Origin: DAOUAT01 sp964551735
GTDB lineage: Bacteria > Chloroflexota > Anaerolineae > CG2-30-64-16
Assembly (NCBI GenBank): GCA_964551735.1
Contig: CAZKEF010000014.1
Span: forward strand, 62,001-126,000
Direction of reading: 5' to 3'
Length of the DNA: 64,000 nucleotides
The notes under the pieces were generated by a model. The model did not search any database, was not told the origin of the DNA, and saw nothing but the letters and a program-made list of their open reading frames with translations. Every line of letters starts with the position of its first letter. Positions within the stretch are counted from its first letter, which is position 1. Positions 49,716 to 58,874 of this stretch are shown here, one piece after another. Made by a program: the position numbers and the translations under genes.

Positions 49716-51160
49716 GGCTCCTCCTCGTGATAATGTTGTATCAGCAACCCGATCGCTTCCGCCACCGAGCCGGCCCGGCCCGTGAAGGCCAGCGCCAACG
49801 CCAGCAGGCCCAGCAGCGTGTCCTCGGCGGACGGGCTGAGCCGGCTTCGTCCGGTCGCTTCGGGATGCGGGATGCCGAATCGGTCGCAGATCACCTGCCG
49901 CAGCACGTCCATCTTCAGCGCCAGCCCGCCGGAAAAGACCAGTCGCTCCCAGGCGGCCGCAGGCGACAGGCGCAGGGCGCACGTGTGATAGTTCTCGGCC
50001 ATGTCCTGGAACGCGGCCCGGAACAGGTGGCCGACCGTCAGGTTGTCCTCCCGGATGTTGGCGATCTCGCCCCGATCCCCGCGCAGGCTGGCGAAGAAGG
50101 CCAGGTTGACTCGCAGCTCCGTAGGGCCGGTCGCCGCGGCCATGCGCGCAATGGCGCCCCACGGATCGCGCAGCTGCACTCCTTCGGCTTCGGCCAATTC
50201 GGTCAGCAGCGCCACCAGTGTGTTCAGCGCCCGGCCTGCGGGGATGTGAGTAATCAGATTGATGTAGCGGTTATCGAAGAACGGCCGGGTCTGGTAGTCC
50301 CCGCGGGCCAGCACCGGGCTGATCATGCTGGCCTGCGAGCCGGTGGAGATGTTGATGGAAAGCTCCCCCTCTTGCAGCAGCGCGCCGGCCAACGCGCACG
50401 CCTGGTCGCCCACGGGCGTATAGCAGGGGATTGCGCGGCCGCCCATGTCCAGCCGCCCGACGATCTCGCCGGCCCGGCGGACGCGGGGCCAACGCAAGCG
50501 CTCGAACCCCCAGGCCGCCAGGATATCCTCGAACCAGATCAGCGTTGCCAGGTCCAACGGGCCATGCACCGACGCGTTGGTTGCCTCAACCCCCGGCTCC
50601 CCGCGCTCCCGGCACAGGCTGGCCAGCACGAAATCGGGCAGCGAGGCCGGGATCAGGCCGGGGGCCAGCCGCCCCTCCTCGGCTAGCCGGAAGAGGGCGC
50701 AGAATGGCAGGCCCGGGTGCAGTTCTCCCAGCCGCGCCCGCTGTTGAGCCGAGAGGCGCGCGGCCAACGCATCGAAGTAAGCTCCGCCGCCGGGCCGCGG
50801 CGCCAGGCTGCGCTGATCCCGCCAGGTGATGCAGTTGGAGACTGGTTGCCCGGCCGCGTCGGTCAGCACCAGCCCTTGCATCTGGCTGGTCATCACCAGG
50901 CCCGCGGCTTCCGGCGCGTGCGCCAGCAGGGTGTCAATGAGGCGGCGTGTGGCGCCCAGCACTGCGGCGGGGTCAATCTCGCAGTGCAGCGGCGGCAAGT
51001 TGGGCAGCGGGTCGGGGAAGGGAAGCCGGTGGATGGCATGCAGGCGCAGCCGATCCAGGTCCAGCACCGCGCCTTTGATGAAGGATGTGCCCAGGTCAAG
51101 GGCAAGGAATTGGGCGCCGCAAGAAGCCGGGTTTCTGAGTTCGCTGCTACGCGACAGCAT
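49691..51160 (-). CDS. FGGY-family carbohydrate kinase
   Basis: 489 residues, two actin-like lobes. LALDLGTSFIKGAVLDLD is the first phosphate loop, VMTSQMQGLVLTDAAGQPVS and CITWRDQRS the sugar-contact region, and LVFSGGLALKMDVLRQVICD the second phosphate loop. It phosphorylates a pentulose, hexulose or polyol. It overlaps the aldolase by 14 bases and the oxidoreductase by 25, so the three are translationally coupled: kinase, aldolase and dehydrogenase acting on one sugar or sugar acid (inference). Confidence 0.9.
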   Translation of the reverse strand: MLSRSSELRNPASCGAQFLALDLGTSFIKGAVLDLDRLRLHAIHRLPFPDPLPNLPPLHCEIDPAAVLGATRRLIDTLLAHAPEAAGLVMTSQMQGLVLTDAAGQPVSNCITWRDQRSLAPRPGGGAYFDALAARLSAQQRARLGELHPGLPFCALFRLAEEGRLAPGLIPASLPDFVLASLCRERGEPGVEATNASVHGPLDLATLIWFEDILAAWGFERLRWPRVRRAGEIVGRLDMGGRAIPCYTPVGDQACALAGALLQEGELSINISTGSQASMISPVLARGDYQTRPFFDNRYINLITHIPAGRALNTLVALLTELAEAEGVQLRDPWGAIARMAAATGPTELRVNLAFFASLRGDRGEIANIREDNLTVGHLFRAAFQDMAENYHTCALRLSPAAAWERLVFSGGLALKMDVLRQVICDRFGIPHPEATGRSRLSPSAEDTLLGLLALALAFTGRAGSVAEAIGLLIQHYHEEEPCEPSDGA

Positions 51161-51911
51161 CCCGGACCGCTTTCAGCGCCGCGGCGGGGGCGCTCAGCAG
51201 GAAGCGGGCGTCGCTGCCCATCACCACGAAACGGAAGCCCTGGCGCACGCGCAGCGCGGCCTGTTCGGGGCTGCCGATGTCAATGCCGGGGATCTTGCCC
51301 GTGTCTCGGCATGCCTGCACCACGCGTTCGAGGGCGCGCGCGTGTTCGTTGTGTTGGGCGGCCTCGCGCGGGTGAAAACCCATCGAAAGCGCCAAGTCGG
51401 CCGGGCCCACCATGCAGCCGTCAATGCCGGGCACGGCCAGGATCGCTTCAGCTTGCGCCACCGCCTCGGCGCTTTCGATCTGCACCGCGACGAAGAGCTG
51501 GTCGTTGATCCAATCGGCGTAATCCGCGCCGTAGGCGACGGCGCGGCCCCAGCCGAAGGAGCGCGTGCCGACCGGCGGGTAGCGGCACGCGGCTGCGACC
51601 GCCTGCGCCTCTGCGACGGTGTCCACCATGGGCACCACGATGCCCAGCACCCCGGCGTCCAGCAGTTGAGCCATGAGGTGATACTGGTTGTTCAGCACCC
51701 GGGCCATGGGGGTCGCCGGCCCCGCGCAAATGGCCGTGAGGCCCGCGACCAGCGAATCGGCGCCCCAGGAGCCGTGCTGGCTGTCCAGCGAAACGAAATC
51801 GGCCCCACAATGGCTGAGGAACTCGGCCGCGACCGGCGAGCCGAGCTTGGCGGCGTAGCCCAGAGCGGGCTCGCCCCGGCGCATTTTTTGGAGGGCGGTG
51901 TTGATTTTCAT
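51147..51911 (-). CDS. HpcH/HpaI-family aldolase
   Basis: 254 residues. Class II pyruvate aldolase with LDSQHGSWG (catalytic His), PMARVLNN (Arg), VQIESAEAV (metal Glu) and MVGPADLALSMG (metal Asp). It would cleave a 2-keto-3-deoxy sugar acid to pyruvate and an aldehyde. Start overlaps the oppF stop by 4 bases, so this sugar-acid group is transcribed from the Opp operon. Confidence 0.92.
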   Translation of the reverse strand: MKINTALQKMRRGEPALGYAAKLGSPVAAEFLSHCGADFVSLDSQHGSWGADSLVAGLTAICAGPATPMARVLNNQYHLMAQLLDAGVLGIVVPMVDTVAEAQAVAAACRYPPVGTRSFGWGRAVAYGADYADWINDQLFVAVQIESAEAVAQAEAILAVPGIDGCMVGPADLALSMGFHPREAAQHNEHARALERVVQACRDTGKIPGIDIGSPEQAALRVRQGFRFVVMGSDARFLLSAPAAALKAVRDAVA

Positions 51912-52927
51912 TTCAGCACTCCGGCCAGGCTCAGCTCGGCCGCGCGGTGGCAGGCGACGTAGTGGTTGGGCAGCAGTTCCGTCAGGCCCGGGGTCTCCTG
52001 CGTGCAGCGGTCCACCGCGTAACGGCAGCGCGGGTGAAAATAGCAGCCGGGCGGCGGGTTGGCGGGATCGGCCACACTGCCCTCCAACACGATGCGTTTG
52101 GCGCGCAGCCGCGGGTCGGGTTTGGGCACCGCCGACAGCAGCGCCTCGGTGTAGGGATGCTTGGGCGCGTAGAACAGGTCGTGCGTGGGAGCCATCTCCA
52201 CCAGGCGGCCCACATACATCACCGCGATGCGCTCGCTGATGTGCTTGACCACGCTCAGGTCGTGCGCCACGAAGAGGTAGGTCAGCCCCAGCCCTTCCTG
52301 GAGCTCCAGCAGCAGGTTCAAGATCTGCGCCTGCACCGACACATCCAGCGCGGAGACCGGCTCATCGGCCACCACGAGCCGCGGCCGCAGCGCCAGGGCG
52401 CGGGCGATGCCGATGCGCTGCCGCTGCCCGCCGCTGAACGCGTGGGGGAAGCGGCGCATGTACTCCGGCCGCATGCCTACCAGCTTCAGCAGTTCGGCCA
52501 CGCGCTCGGTGCGCTCCTCACGATCGGTCACGCCATTCACCAGCAGCGGCTCCCCCACGATGTCCAGCAGCGTCATGCGCGGGTTGAGGGACGAGAACGG
52601 GTCCTGGAAGATCATCTGCATCTGGCGGCGCAGCGGTTTCAGCTCGCTCTGCGATAGGGCAGCCACGTCCACCACTTGCCCCCCCTCGGTGCGGAACAGG
52701 ATTTGCCCCGCGGTGGGCTTGACCGCGCGCAGGATGCAGCGCGAAGTGGTCGTCTTGCCGCAGCCGCTCTCGCCCACCAGCGACAGCGTCTCGCCCTGGC
52801 GGATGAAGAACGACACGTCGTCCACCGCCCGCACCTGGCCGACCACTTTCTGCAGGAAGCCCTTGCGGATGGGGAAGAACTTCTGCAGGTTGCGGATCTC
52901 GAGAAGAAGGGAGTTTTCTTGCCTCAC
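51908..52927 (-). CDS. oppF: Oligopeptide/dipeptide-type ABC transporter ATPase
   Basis: 339 residues. Walker A GESGCGKTTTSR, Q-loop MIFQDPFSSLNPRMT, signature FSGGQRQRIGIARALAL, Walker B LVVADEPVSALD and switch His in VAHDLSVV are intact. The Opp/Dpp C-terminal domain has GCYFHPRC and CTQETPGL, cysteines that can bind an Fe-S cluster in this family. Substrate may be a peptide or, given the neighbours, an oligosaccharide. Confidence 0.93.
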   Translation of the reverse strand: MRQENSLLLEIRNLQKFFPIRKGFLQKVVGQVRAVDDVSFFIRQGETLSLVGESGCGKTTTSRCILRAVKPTAGQILFRTEGGQVVDVAALSQSELKPLRRQMQMIFQDPFSSLNPRMTLLDIVGEPLLVNGVTDREERTERVAELLKLVGMRPEYMRRFPHAFSGGQRQRIGIARALALRPRLVVADEPVSALDVSVQAQILNLLLELQEGLGLTYLFVAHDLSVVKHISERIAVMYVGRLVEMAPTHDLFYAPKHPYTEALLSAVPKPDPRLRAKRIVLEGSVADPANPPPGCYFHPRCRYAVDRCTQETPGLTELLPNHYVACHRAAELSLAGVLK

Positions 52928-52952
52928 GATAACTCCGTTTTATTAAGAATAC

Positions 52953-53234
52953 TCAAGCCGGTAAGGCACCTTGCGCCTCCAAGGCTTCGATTTCAGCCCA
53001 GATGTCGTCGTGAGAATAGGTGCGTTCGCCCCGATCTATACGCGCCCGGATGGTGCGTGCTGCACGAGCATCCTCCGCGTCGATCAGCGCGTCATCTACA
53101 TATTTTTCCAGCGCGGCCCGCACCACATCCGCCATCCGTTCCCCGCGGAGGGCAGCAACCGCATGTACACGCTTGCGCAGATTCTCAGGCACCCGCACGA
53201 CCACCTGCACACTTGCCATTTGACCCGTATCCAT
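52953..53234 (-). CDS. Ribbon-helix-helix (CopG-like) DNA-binding protein
   Basis: 93 residues. VQVVVRVPENLRKRVHAVAA is the beta-strand and first helix of an RHH domain, followed by RGERMADVVRAALEKYVDDA. The C-terminal half is acidic and helical, like antitoxins that wrap a toxin. Start 53234 has AGGAG 7 bases upstream. No toxin-like frame lies next to it; it sits between oppF and oppD. An inverted repeat just upstream is a candidate autoregulatory operator. Confidence 0.78.
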   Translation of the reverse strand: MDTGQMASVQVVVRVPENLRKRVHAVAALRGERMADVVRAALEKYVDDALIDAEDARAARTIRARIDRGERTYSHDDIWAEIEALEAQGALPA

Positions 53235-53252
53235 AATTCCATCTCCTGTTAC

Positions 53253-53276
53253 GTATAGCATTACAGCAAGCTATAC
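53253..53276 (-). promoter_or_regulatory. Inverted repeat upstream of the RHH gene
   Basis: GTATAGC (53253-53259) and GCTATAC (53270-53276), with ATTACAGC repeated twice in direct order nearby. On the minus strand TGCTATACG resembles an extended -10 box, so operator and promoter would overlap. Confidence 0.5.
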
Positions 53277-53299
53277 ATTACAGCCAATTGAGATTGCTG

Positions 53300-54313
53300 T
53301 CAAGCCCTATCGTACAAAAAGCAGCTTACTGCCCCGCCATCCCCCAGATCGCGCAACGCCGGCTCTGACGCCTCGCAGACCCCGCGGATGCGCTCAGGGC
53401 AGCGGGGATGGAAGGGGCAGCCAGCCGGCCGGTTGTAGGGATGCGGGATCGAGCCGGTGATGGTGTGCAGCTTGACGCGCGTCGCGCCTTCGATGCTGGG
53501 GATGGAGCGCAGCAACGCGCGGGTGTAGGGATGTTTCGGGTGATGGAAGATGGCGTCCACCGGGCCGACTTCGACGACACGCCCCAGGTACATCACCACC
53601 ACGTTGTCGCACATCTCGGCCACCACCCCCAGGTTATGGGTGATCAGCATGATCGCCATGTCCCGCTGCTGTTGGAGGTCGCGCAGCAGATCAAGGATTT
53701 GGGCCTGGGTGGTGACATCTAACGCGGTGGTCGGTTCATCCGCGATGAGCAGCCGCGGATCGCACGACAGCGCCACCGCGATCATGGCGCGCTGGCGCAG
53801 GCCGCCCGAAAGTTGAAACGCGTAGTCATCAATGCGGCGGTCCGGTTTGGGGATGCCCACCTGGTTCAACGACTCGACGGCGCGCTGCCGCGCTTCACGC
53901 TTGGAAACGCCCATGTGTAACTGCACAGCTTCGATGATCTGGTTGCCGACGGTGTGCACCGGGCTGAAGGAAGTCATCGGCTCCTGGAACACCAGGCCGA
54001 TCTCGCGGCCGCGCAACGCGCGCATCTCCGGGCCATCGGGGTGGAGCGTGGTCAAGTCTGTGGCTTTGCCCTGGGCATCGTGCCACAGGATTTGCCCCTC
54101 CACGATCCGCCCCGGCTCCTCGACGATGCGGAGGATCGAGCGTGCGGTGACGCTCTTGCCGCAGCCGGATTCGCCGACGATACCCAACGTCTCACCCTGG
54201 GCGATCGCAAACGAAGCGCCGTCTACAGCTTTGACGATGCCTTCATCCGGGTAGAAGTAGGTTTTCAGATCATGCACATCCAGTAACGGGGTGCGTTTGT
54301 CTTGTGTAGCCAT
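53300..54313 (-). CDS. oppD: Oligopeptide/dipeptide-type ABC transporter ATPase
   Basis: 337 residues. Walker A GESGCGKSVTARS, Q-loop LVFQEPMTSFSPVHT, signature LSGGLRQRAMIAVALSC, Walker B LLIADEPTTALDVT, switch His in ITHNLGVV. C-terminal GCPFHPRCPERIRGVCEA matches the Opp family. Start 54313 (MATQDKRTP) is preferred to a GTG two codons upstream. Confidence 0.93.
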   Translation of the reverse strand: MATQDKRTPLLDVHDLKTYFYPDEGIVKAVDGASFAIAQGETLGIVGESGCGKSVTARSILRIVEEPGRIVEGQILWHDAQGKATDLTTLHPDGPEMRALRGREIGLVFQEPMTSFSPVHTVGNQIIEAVQLHMGVSKREARQRAVESLNQVGIPKPDRRIDDYAFQLSGGLRQRAMIAVALSCDPRLLIADEPTTALDVTTQAQILDLLRDLQQQRDMAIMLITHNLGVVAEMCDNVVVMYLGRVVEVGPVDAIFHHPKHPYTRALLRSIPSIEGATRVKLHTITGSIPHPYNRPAGCPFHPRCPERIRGVCEASEPALRDLGDGGAVSCFLYDRA

Positions 54314-54375
54314 ATTCACTCACGCCGGACGCCGGGGCTTGCCCCGGTTCACGCAGCAAGCTGCGACGCCCGTTT

Positions 54376-55572
54376 TTATCCATACGGGTCGGCGGCGTCG
54401 CGCAGGCCGTCGCCGACAAAGTTGAAGGCCAGTACGGCAAAAACCACCGGGATCACCGGGATCAGCAGCCACGGCGAGATGGCCAGCGCCTGGATGTTCT
54501 GCGCCTGCTCCAGCAGCACGCCCCACGAGATGGCGGGCGGCCGCAGGCCCAGCCCCAGGAAGCTGAGGGATGTCTCGCTGATGATCATCGCCGGGATCGC
54601 CAGCGTGGTGGCCGCGATGATGTGGCTGAGGAAGGAAGGCACCATGTGACGGAAGATGATGCGCATCCGGCCGCAGCCGGCCAGCTCCGCGGCCGTGATG
54701 AAGTCCTCCTCGCGCAGCGTGAGGAAGCGGCCGCGCACCACGCGCGCCAACTCGGTCCAGCCCAGCAGCGAGATGATCAGCGTGATCGCCAGATATATCT
54801 GTTGCACCGTCCATTCGCGCGGCAGTGCAGCGGCCAGGCCCATCCACAGCGGGATAGTGGGGATCGAGCGCAAGATCTCGATCACACGCTGGATGACCGT
54901 ATCTATCGTGCCGCTGAAATAGCCGGAGATGCCGCCCAAGAGCACCCCCAGGAACAAGCTGATCGCGACCGCGGCCAGACCGATGACCAGCGACATCTGC
55001 GTGGCGAACATCAAGCGGGACCATAGGTCGCGGCCGTTCAGGTCGGTGCCCAGGATGAAGAGGGTTTCCTCGGTTTTGGCGCCCTCCACCCCCAACAGGT
55101 GCACATCCATCGGTATGAAGCCCAGAAGCTTGTACGAGAAGCCCTTGACGAAGAAACGGACGTTGTATTGGGTGTTCAGGTCGGTCTTGTAGATACGCTT
55201 GAACGTCACCGGATCGCGCGCGCCGGAGACGGCGTAGACGTGGGGATCGAGCTTACCTTCCTTGAACCAATGGATCGGCTGCGGTGGCATCAGGCCGCGC
55301 TGCGCCTCCGAGAGCTCCGGGTCGGCGTAGGCCAGGAACGGCGCAAAGACCGCGATCAGGTAGAACAGGATGAGCACGACGGCGCTGATCATAGCGAGGC
55401 GGTGCTTACGGAAGCGCCACCACATGAGCTGGCCCGCGGTGGCGACCGAGATGCGCTCCTCCGCCTCGGTCATCTGCTCTTCGGGGATCTCGACGAATTC
55501 GATGGCGCTGGCGTCACCGGGCAAATCCGTGGCGCGCTGCTGAATTCGTTGTTGCGGTTGCGGCTCGCTCAT
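54376..55572 (-). CDS. oppC: Oligopeptide/dipeptide-type ABC transporter permease
   Basis: 398 residues. A cytoplasmic N-terminal extension of about 60 residues, then a first helix (LAMISAVVLILFYLIAVFAP), a large external loop of about 120 residues and the permease core with FILGTDLNGRDLWSRLM and the EAA-like AAELAGCGRMRIIFRHMVPS. The long loop is larger than in typical OppC and is usual in members near sugar operons. Start 55572 overlaps the oppB stop by one base (TGATG). Confidence 0.92.
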   Translation of the reverse strand: MSEPQPQQRIQQRATDLPGDASAIEFVEIPEEQMTEAEERISVATAGQLMWWRFRKHRLAMISAVVLILFYLIAVFAPFLAYADPELSEAQRGLMPPQPIHWFKEGKLDPHVYAVSGARDPVTFKRIYKTDLNTQYNVRFFVKGFSYKLLGFIPMDVHLLGVEGAKTEETLFILGTDLNGRDLWSRLMFATQMSLVIGLAAVAISLFLGVLLGGISGYFSGTIDTVIQRVIEILRSIPTIPLWMGLAAALPREWTVQQIYLAITLIISLLGWTELARVVRGRFLTLREEDFITAAELAGCGRMRIIFRHMVPSFLSHIIAATTLAIPAMIISETSLSFLGLGLRPPAISWGVLLEQAQNIQALAISPWLLIPVIPVVFAVLAFNFVGDGLRDAADPYG

Positions 55573-56561
55573 CAGCGTCTCTCCAGGCGAATGCGCGGAT
55601 CCACCCACATCAGCAGCAGATCGGAAATGAAGGTCCCCACCACGGTCAACACGCCCAGCAGCAGCACGATGGTGCCGGCCAGGAACATATCCTGGGCCAC
55701 CAGCGCCTTCAGCAGCAGCGGGCCGACGGTGGGCAGGCTGAGCACCAACGAGACGATGATGCTGCCCGACACGATGTAGGGCAGCAGGTAGCCGATGGTG
55801 CTGATGAACGGGTTCAGGGCCACACGCACCGGGTACTTCATAATGACACGCATCTCCGATAGGCCGCGCGCGCGGGCGGTCATCACGTAGGGCTTGCGCA
55901 GTTCATCCAACAGGTTCGACCGCATGATGCGGATCATCTGCGCGGTGCCGGAAAGCCCCAGGACGACGGCCGGGATCGGCAGGTGCGCCAGCATGTCCTT
56001 GAATTTGACCCAGCTCCACGGCGCATCCGCCAGCTCGGCCGAGAAAAGCCCGCCAACGTTAGCGTTGAAGTAGCGGAAGCCGACGTAGAGCACCACTAAC
56101 GCCAACATGAAACCGGGCACCGCCAGGCCGATGAAGCCGATGAAGGTGAAGATGTAGTCGCCGATGGAGTAGCGCCTGACCGCGGAGTAGATGCCGATGG
56201 GCAGCGCCAGCGCCCAGGTGAAGATGACCGCAGCCAGGGAGACGACGATCGTCAGGGTCAGGCGGTCGCCGATCACGTCCTTGACGGGGCGGAGGTATTC
56301 CATGGCCATGCCGTAGTTGCCCCGGACCACCTGCCCGGCCCACTTCAAGTATTGGACATACATGGGCTGGTTCAAGCCGTACTGCTCACGCAGCGCGGCC
56401 ACCTCGGCCTCGGACACTGTCGCGCCGCCCGCCGACATCGAGGCGATGTAGGTGGTGACGAAGTCGCCAGGGGGCAGTTGGATGATGGCGAAAGCCAGGA
56501 TGCTGATGGCGACAATGGTCACCAGCGCCAGCACCGTGCGGCGTGCGATATAGGCCAGCAT
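55572..56561 (-). CDS. oppB: Oligopeptide/dipeptide-type ABC transporter permease
   Basis: 329 residues with six membrane helices. N-terminal YIARRTVLALVTIVAISILA, EQYGLNQPMYVQYLKWAG and the EAA-like MTARARGLSEMRVIMKYPVR. GGGGAGG precedes the start at 56561. It is separated from the binding-protein gene upstream by a long hairpin. Confidence 0.93.
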   Translation of the reverse strand: MLAYIARRTVLALVTIVAISILAFAIIQLPPGDFVTTYIASMSAGGATVSEAEVAALREQYGLNQPMYVQYLKWAGQVVRGNYGMAMEYLRPVKDVIGDRLTLTIVVSLAAVIFTWALALPIGIYSAVRRYSIGDYIFTFIGFIGLAVPGFMLALVVLYVGFRYFNANVGGLFSAELADAPWSWVKFKDMLAHLPIPAVVLGLSGTAQMIRIMRSNLLDELRKPYVMTARARGLSEMRVIMKYPVRVALNPFISTIGYLLPYIVSGSIIVSLVLSLPTVGPLLLKALVAQDMFLAGTIVLLLGVLTVVGTFISDLLLMWVDPRIRLERR

Positions 56562-56580
56562 GGCGCCTCCCCGTTTTTTG

Positions 56581-56622
56581 TTTGTGTTTCGGCAGGGTCT
56601 GCGACCCCGCCGAAACACAAAG
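56581..56622 (-). promoter_or_regulatory. Intercistronic hairpin between binding protein and oppB
   Basis: TTTGTGTTTCGGC and GGGTC (from 56581) pair with GACCC and GCCGAAACACAAA, a stem of about 18 bases with a small loop. There is no U-tract on the minus-strand RNA, so it more likely protects the binding-protein mRNA than terminates all transcription. Confidence 0.65.
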
Positions 56623-56630
56623 AAGGTTTC

Positions 56631-58799
56631 TTAGCTCCTGAAGAAGAAGGTCGGCGGCAGCGAGCTGCCCGGCGTGCGGGCGTGCTGCGCGTTCACCTGC
56701 CGTTCAGGGACGTTGCCCATGTTGTTCTTGACCACGCGCACACCCATGAAGGCGGGCGACTGGCCTACGGTGCCGATGCTCCACTGTTGCTCGCAGATGA
56801 TGCGCCACAGCTCCTTGCCGGCTTCGATCTGTTCGGCTTCCGGCAGGGTGGGCACGTTCTGCATGATCTCGAAGGCCCGCAGCATCTCGGGATCATCCGG
56901 CTTCTCGCCCTGGGCGCCGCCCGAGGCGTACCACTTGGCGAACGCCATACCCATGTGGCACTCCACCGGGTCCACCGGCAGCGCGTGCCGCGGGAAGAGG
57001 AAGATCATCTCGGAGCCGTCGTTGGCCCAGGTGATCATCTGGTGCTCGCTGTTGGCAGTGGTGCCGAACGCCTGGTTGCGCTCCATCTCTTTGACAGCCA
57101 CGTCAATGCCGATCTTCTTCCAGTGTTGGGTGATCATTTCACCGGCCTGGGTGTAGGGCAGGAACTGTGCGCCCACGGTGATCAGTTCCAGCCGCAGGCG
57201 CTGGCCGTTGTCGGTGCGTAGGCGGAAGCCCTCGGCATCCTTCTTGTCCAGCCCGATGCTGTCCAGGATCTTGTTGGCCTGGTCTGGGTCGTGGGTGCAC
57301 CACTTGGTGCGCCATTCGGGGCCTGGGCTGTAGATGGTGGATTCGGCCGGCGCGACGGAGCCCTCGGTGCCGACACCCAACCAGAAGGTCTCGTTGAGCT
57401 GCGCCCGGTCAATGCCCAGCGACAATGCATGCCGGAATTCCTTGTTCCGGACCCACTTCTTGATTTCCGCATCGCCGTTGAACGCGTTGCCCATGTGGAT
57501 CGTGACATCCGAGCCGTTGAAGGCCGGGTCCAGATGTATCGTGTAGTTGCCCTTCTGTTGATTTTCCAGCAGGACGGGCAGGTTGCCCAGGGCGACGTGC
57601 CGCTCCTGGATGTCGTAATCGCCGGCCACCGCGCGCAGGTTGAGCACCTGGGTGTTCTCGGCCAACGTCATGGAGATTTTGTCAATGTAGGGGAGTTGGT
57701 TGCCTTCGTTGTCCACGCCCCAGTAGTATGGGTTGCGCTCCATCGCCCAGGTGGGGGTGTTGATGGGGCTCGTGGTGACCCAGGGGGTCATCACCGGCAG
57801 CTCAGGGTTCAGCGCCCACGAGAACCGGTTCTTGAAGTAGGCCTTCCAGTCGTCAAAACCGGCAGCCTTGGCCTTGGTGTTGACCTCATCCTCCGAAGAG
57901 TACTTCGGCAGAAATTGCTTCAGGTAGTGCGCGGGCGCGTACCCGCCGCCGTAGGTGCCGAACGCGCCGCGGGTCGAGAAGCCAGCGCCGATGGCCGTGC
58001 TGCCGGCCAGGATAAAGGGGAACAGGAAGTTCGGCACCGGGAACTCGAACGCGACCGTGAAGTCGTCAATCTTCTTCATGACGCCCGGCTGCCCGCCCGC
58101 CAACATCTCGGGGAACGGCGTGGGCACCAGGTCGGTGTTGGAATAGACATCGTCGTACCAGAACATGAAGTCGTCGGCCGTGAGGGGTTGGCCGTCGGAC
58201 CACTTGGCGCCCTTGCGCAGATAAACCGTGGTCACCTTGCCATCATCGCTGATGTCCCAGTCCTTGCACAAGGCCGGGCCGATCTTGGTGCCGGTGTAGT
58301 CCCAGAACAGGATCTTGTCGGTGGACATGATCCGGTTGCCGTTTTCGTGGTCGGCCGGGCCAGTGAAGCCGCGACGCCAGGTGCCGCCGTACTTGCCGAT
58401 CTCCTTCAGCGGCTTGACGACCATGACTTCCTCCGCGGCGGGCAGGCGTTCTGCGAGAGGTGGCAGGCTGCCAGCTTTCACCAGGTCGGCCAGCATGGGC
58501 GCCTCTGCGAACTGCTTGGGGTACATCGCCAGGTCCCGGATGATCTCAGGCCCCTCCAGCTTACCAATGAGGGTTTCGCCGAGCTTGGGGGCCTCGGGCA
58601 CCGGTGTGGCCGGTATGGCTGTGGCGGCCGCCGGTACGGCGGTGGCAGCCGGGGCGGCTGGGGCCGTGGTGGGAGCAGCCGGCGCAGCCGTCGGGGGTGC
58701 GGGAGTCGGTTGGGCGCAGGCGGCCAGGGCAGCTGTGCCTGTAGCTGCGCCTGCCAGCACCAAGAACTCCCGCCGGGTGAGCTTCTTGCTCTTGGACAT
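56631..58799 (-). CDS. oppA: Extracellular solute-binding protein, family 5 (OppA-like), Tat lipoprotein
   Basis: 722 residues. Twin-arginine signal KLTRREFLVLAGAATGTAAL ending in a lipobox LAAC, then an Ala/Pro/Thr-rich tether (about 28-70). The SBP_bac_5 fold has WDISDDGKVTTVYLRKGAKW, SDGQPLTADDFMFWYDD and FRHALSLGIDRAQLNETFWL. Start 58799 has AGGAGG upstream. First gene of the importer operon, downstream of the IclR gene and 75 bases from it. The long external loops of this group often bind oligosaccharides or sugar acids. Confidence 0.93.
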   Translation of the reverse strand: MSKSKKLTRREFLVLAGAATGTAALAACAQPTPAPPTAAPAAPTTAPAAPAATAVPAAATAIPATPVPEAPKLGETLIGKLEGPEIIRDLAMYPKQFAEAPMLADLVKAGSLPPLAERLPAAEEVMVVKPLKEIGKYGGTWRRGFTGPADHENGNRIMSTDKILFWDYTGTKIGPALCKDWDISDDGKVTTVYLRKGAKWSDGQPLTADDFMFWYDDVYSNTDLVPTPFPEMLAGGQPGVMKKIDDFTVAFEFPVPNFLFPFILAGSTAIGAGFSTRGAFGTYGGGYAPAHYLKQFLPKYSSEDEVNTKAKAAGFDDWKAYFKNRFSWALNPELPVMTPWVTTSPINTPTWAMERNPYYWGVDNEGNQLPYIDKISMTLAENTQVLNLRAVAGDYDIQERHVALGNLPVLLENQQKGNYTIHLDPAFNGSDVTIHMGNAFNGDAEIKKWVRNKEFRHALSLGIDRAQLNETFWLGVGTEGSVAPAESTIYSPGPEWRTKWCTHDPDQANKILDSIGLDKKDAEGFRLRTDNGQRLRLELITVGAQFLPYTQAGEMITQHWKKIGIDVAVKEMERNQAFGTTANSEHQMITWANDGSEMIFLFPRHALPVDPVECHMGMAFAKWYASGGAQGEKPDDPEMLRAFEIMQNVPTLPEAEQIEAGKELWRIICEQQWSIGTVGQSPAFMGVRVVKNNMGNVPERQVNAQHARTPGSSLPPTFFFRS

Positions 58800-58874
58800 G
58801 TTGGGCCTCCTTGTGGTGTGGTTGAAAAGATAGAATGAGGGCGCCATGTTTCAAGGAGATGGCGCCCCGCAGCT

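Noticed and set aside
48735..50162. 475-residue version of the second Gfo/Idh protein
   Set aside because: The first 149 codons lie inside the FGGY kinase in another frame; 49715 has a strong ribosome-binding site and the Rossmann start.
56581..56622. Rho-independent terminator between oppA and oppB
   Set aside because: Good stem, but no U-tract on the transcribed strand; the operon context favours an mRNA-stabilising hairpin.
57291..58838. 515-codon plus-strand frame opposite oppA
   Set aside because: Antisense shadow with low-complexity Gly/Arg end; the sense gene has a Tat signal and the SBP_bac_5 fold.
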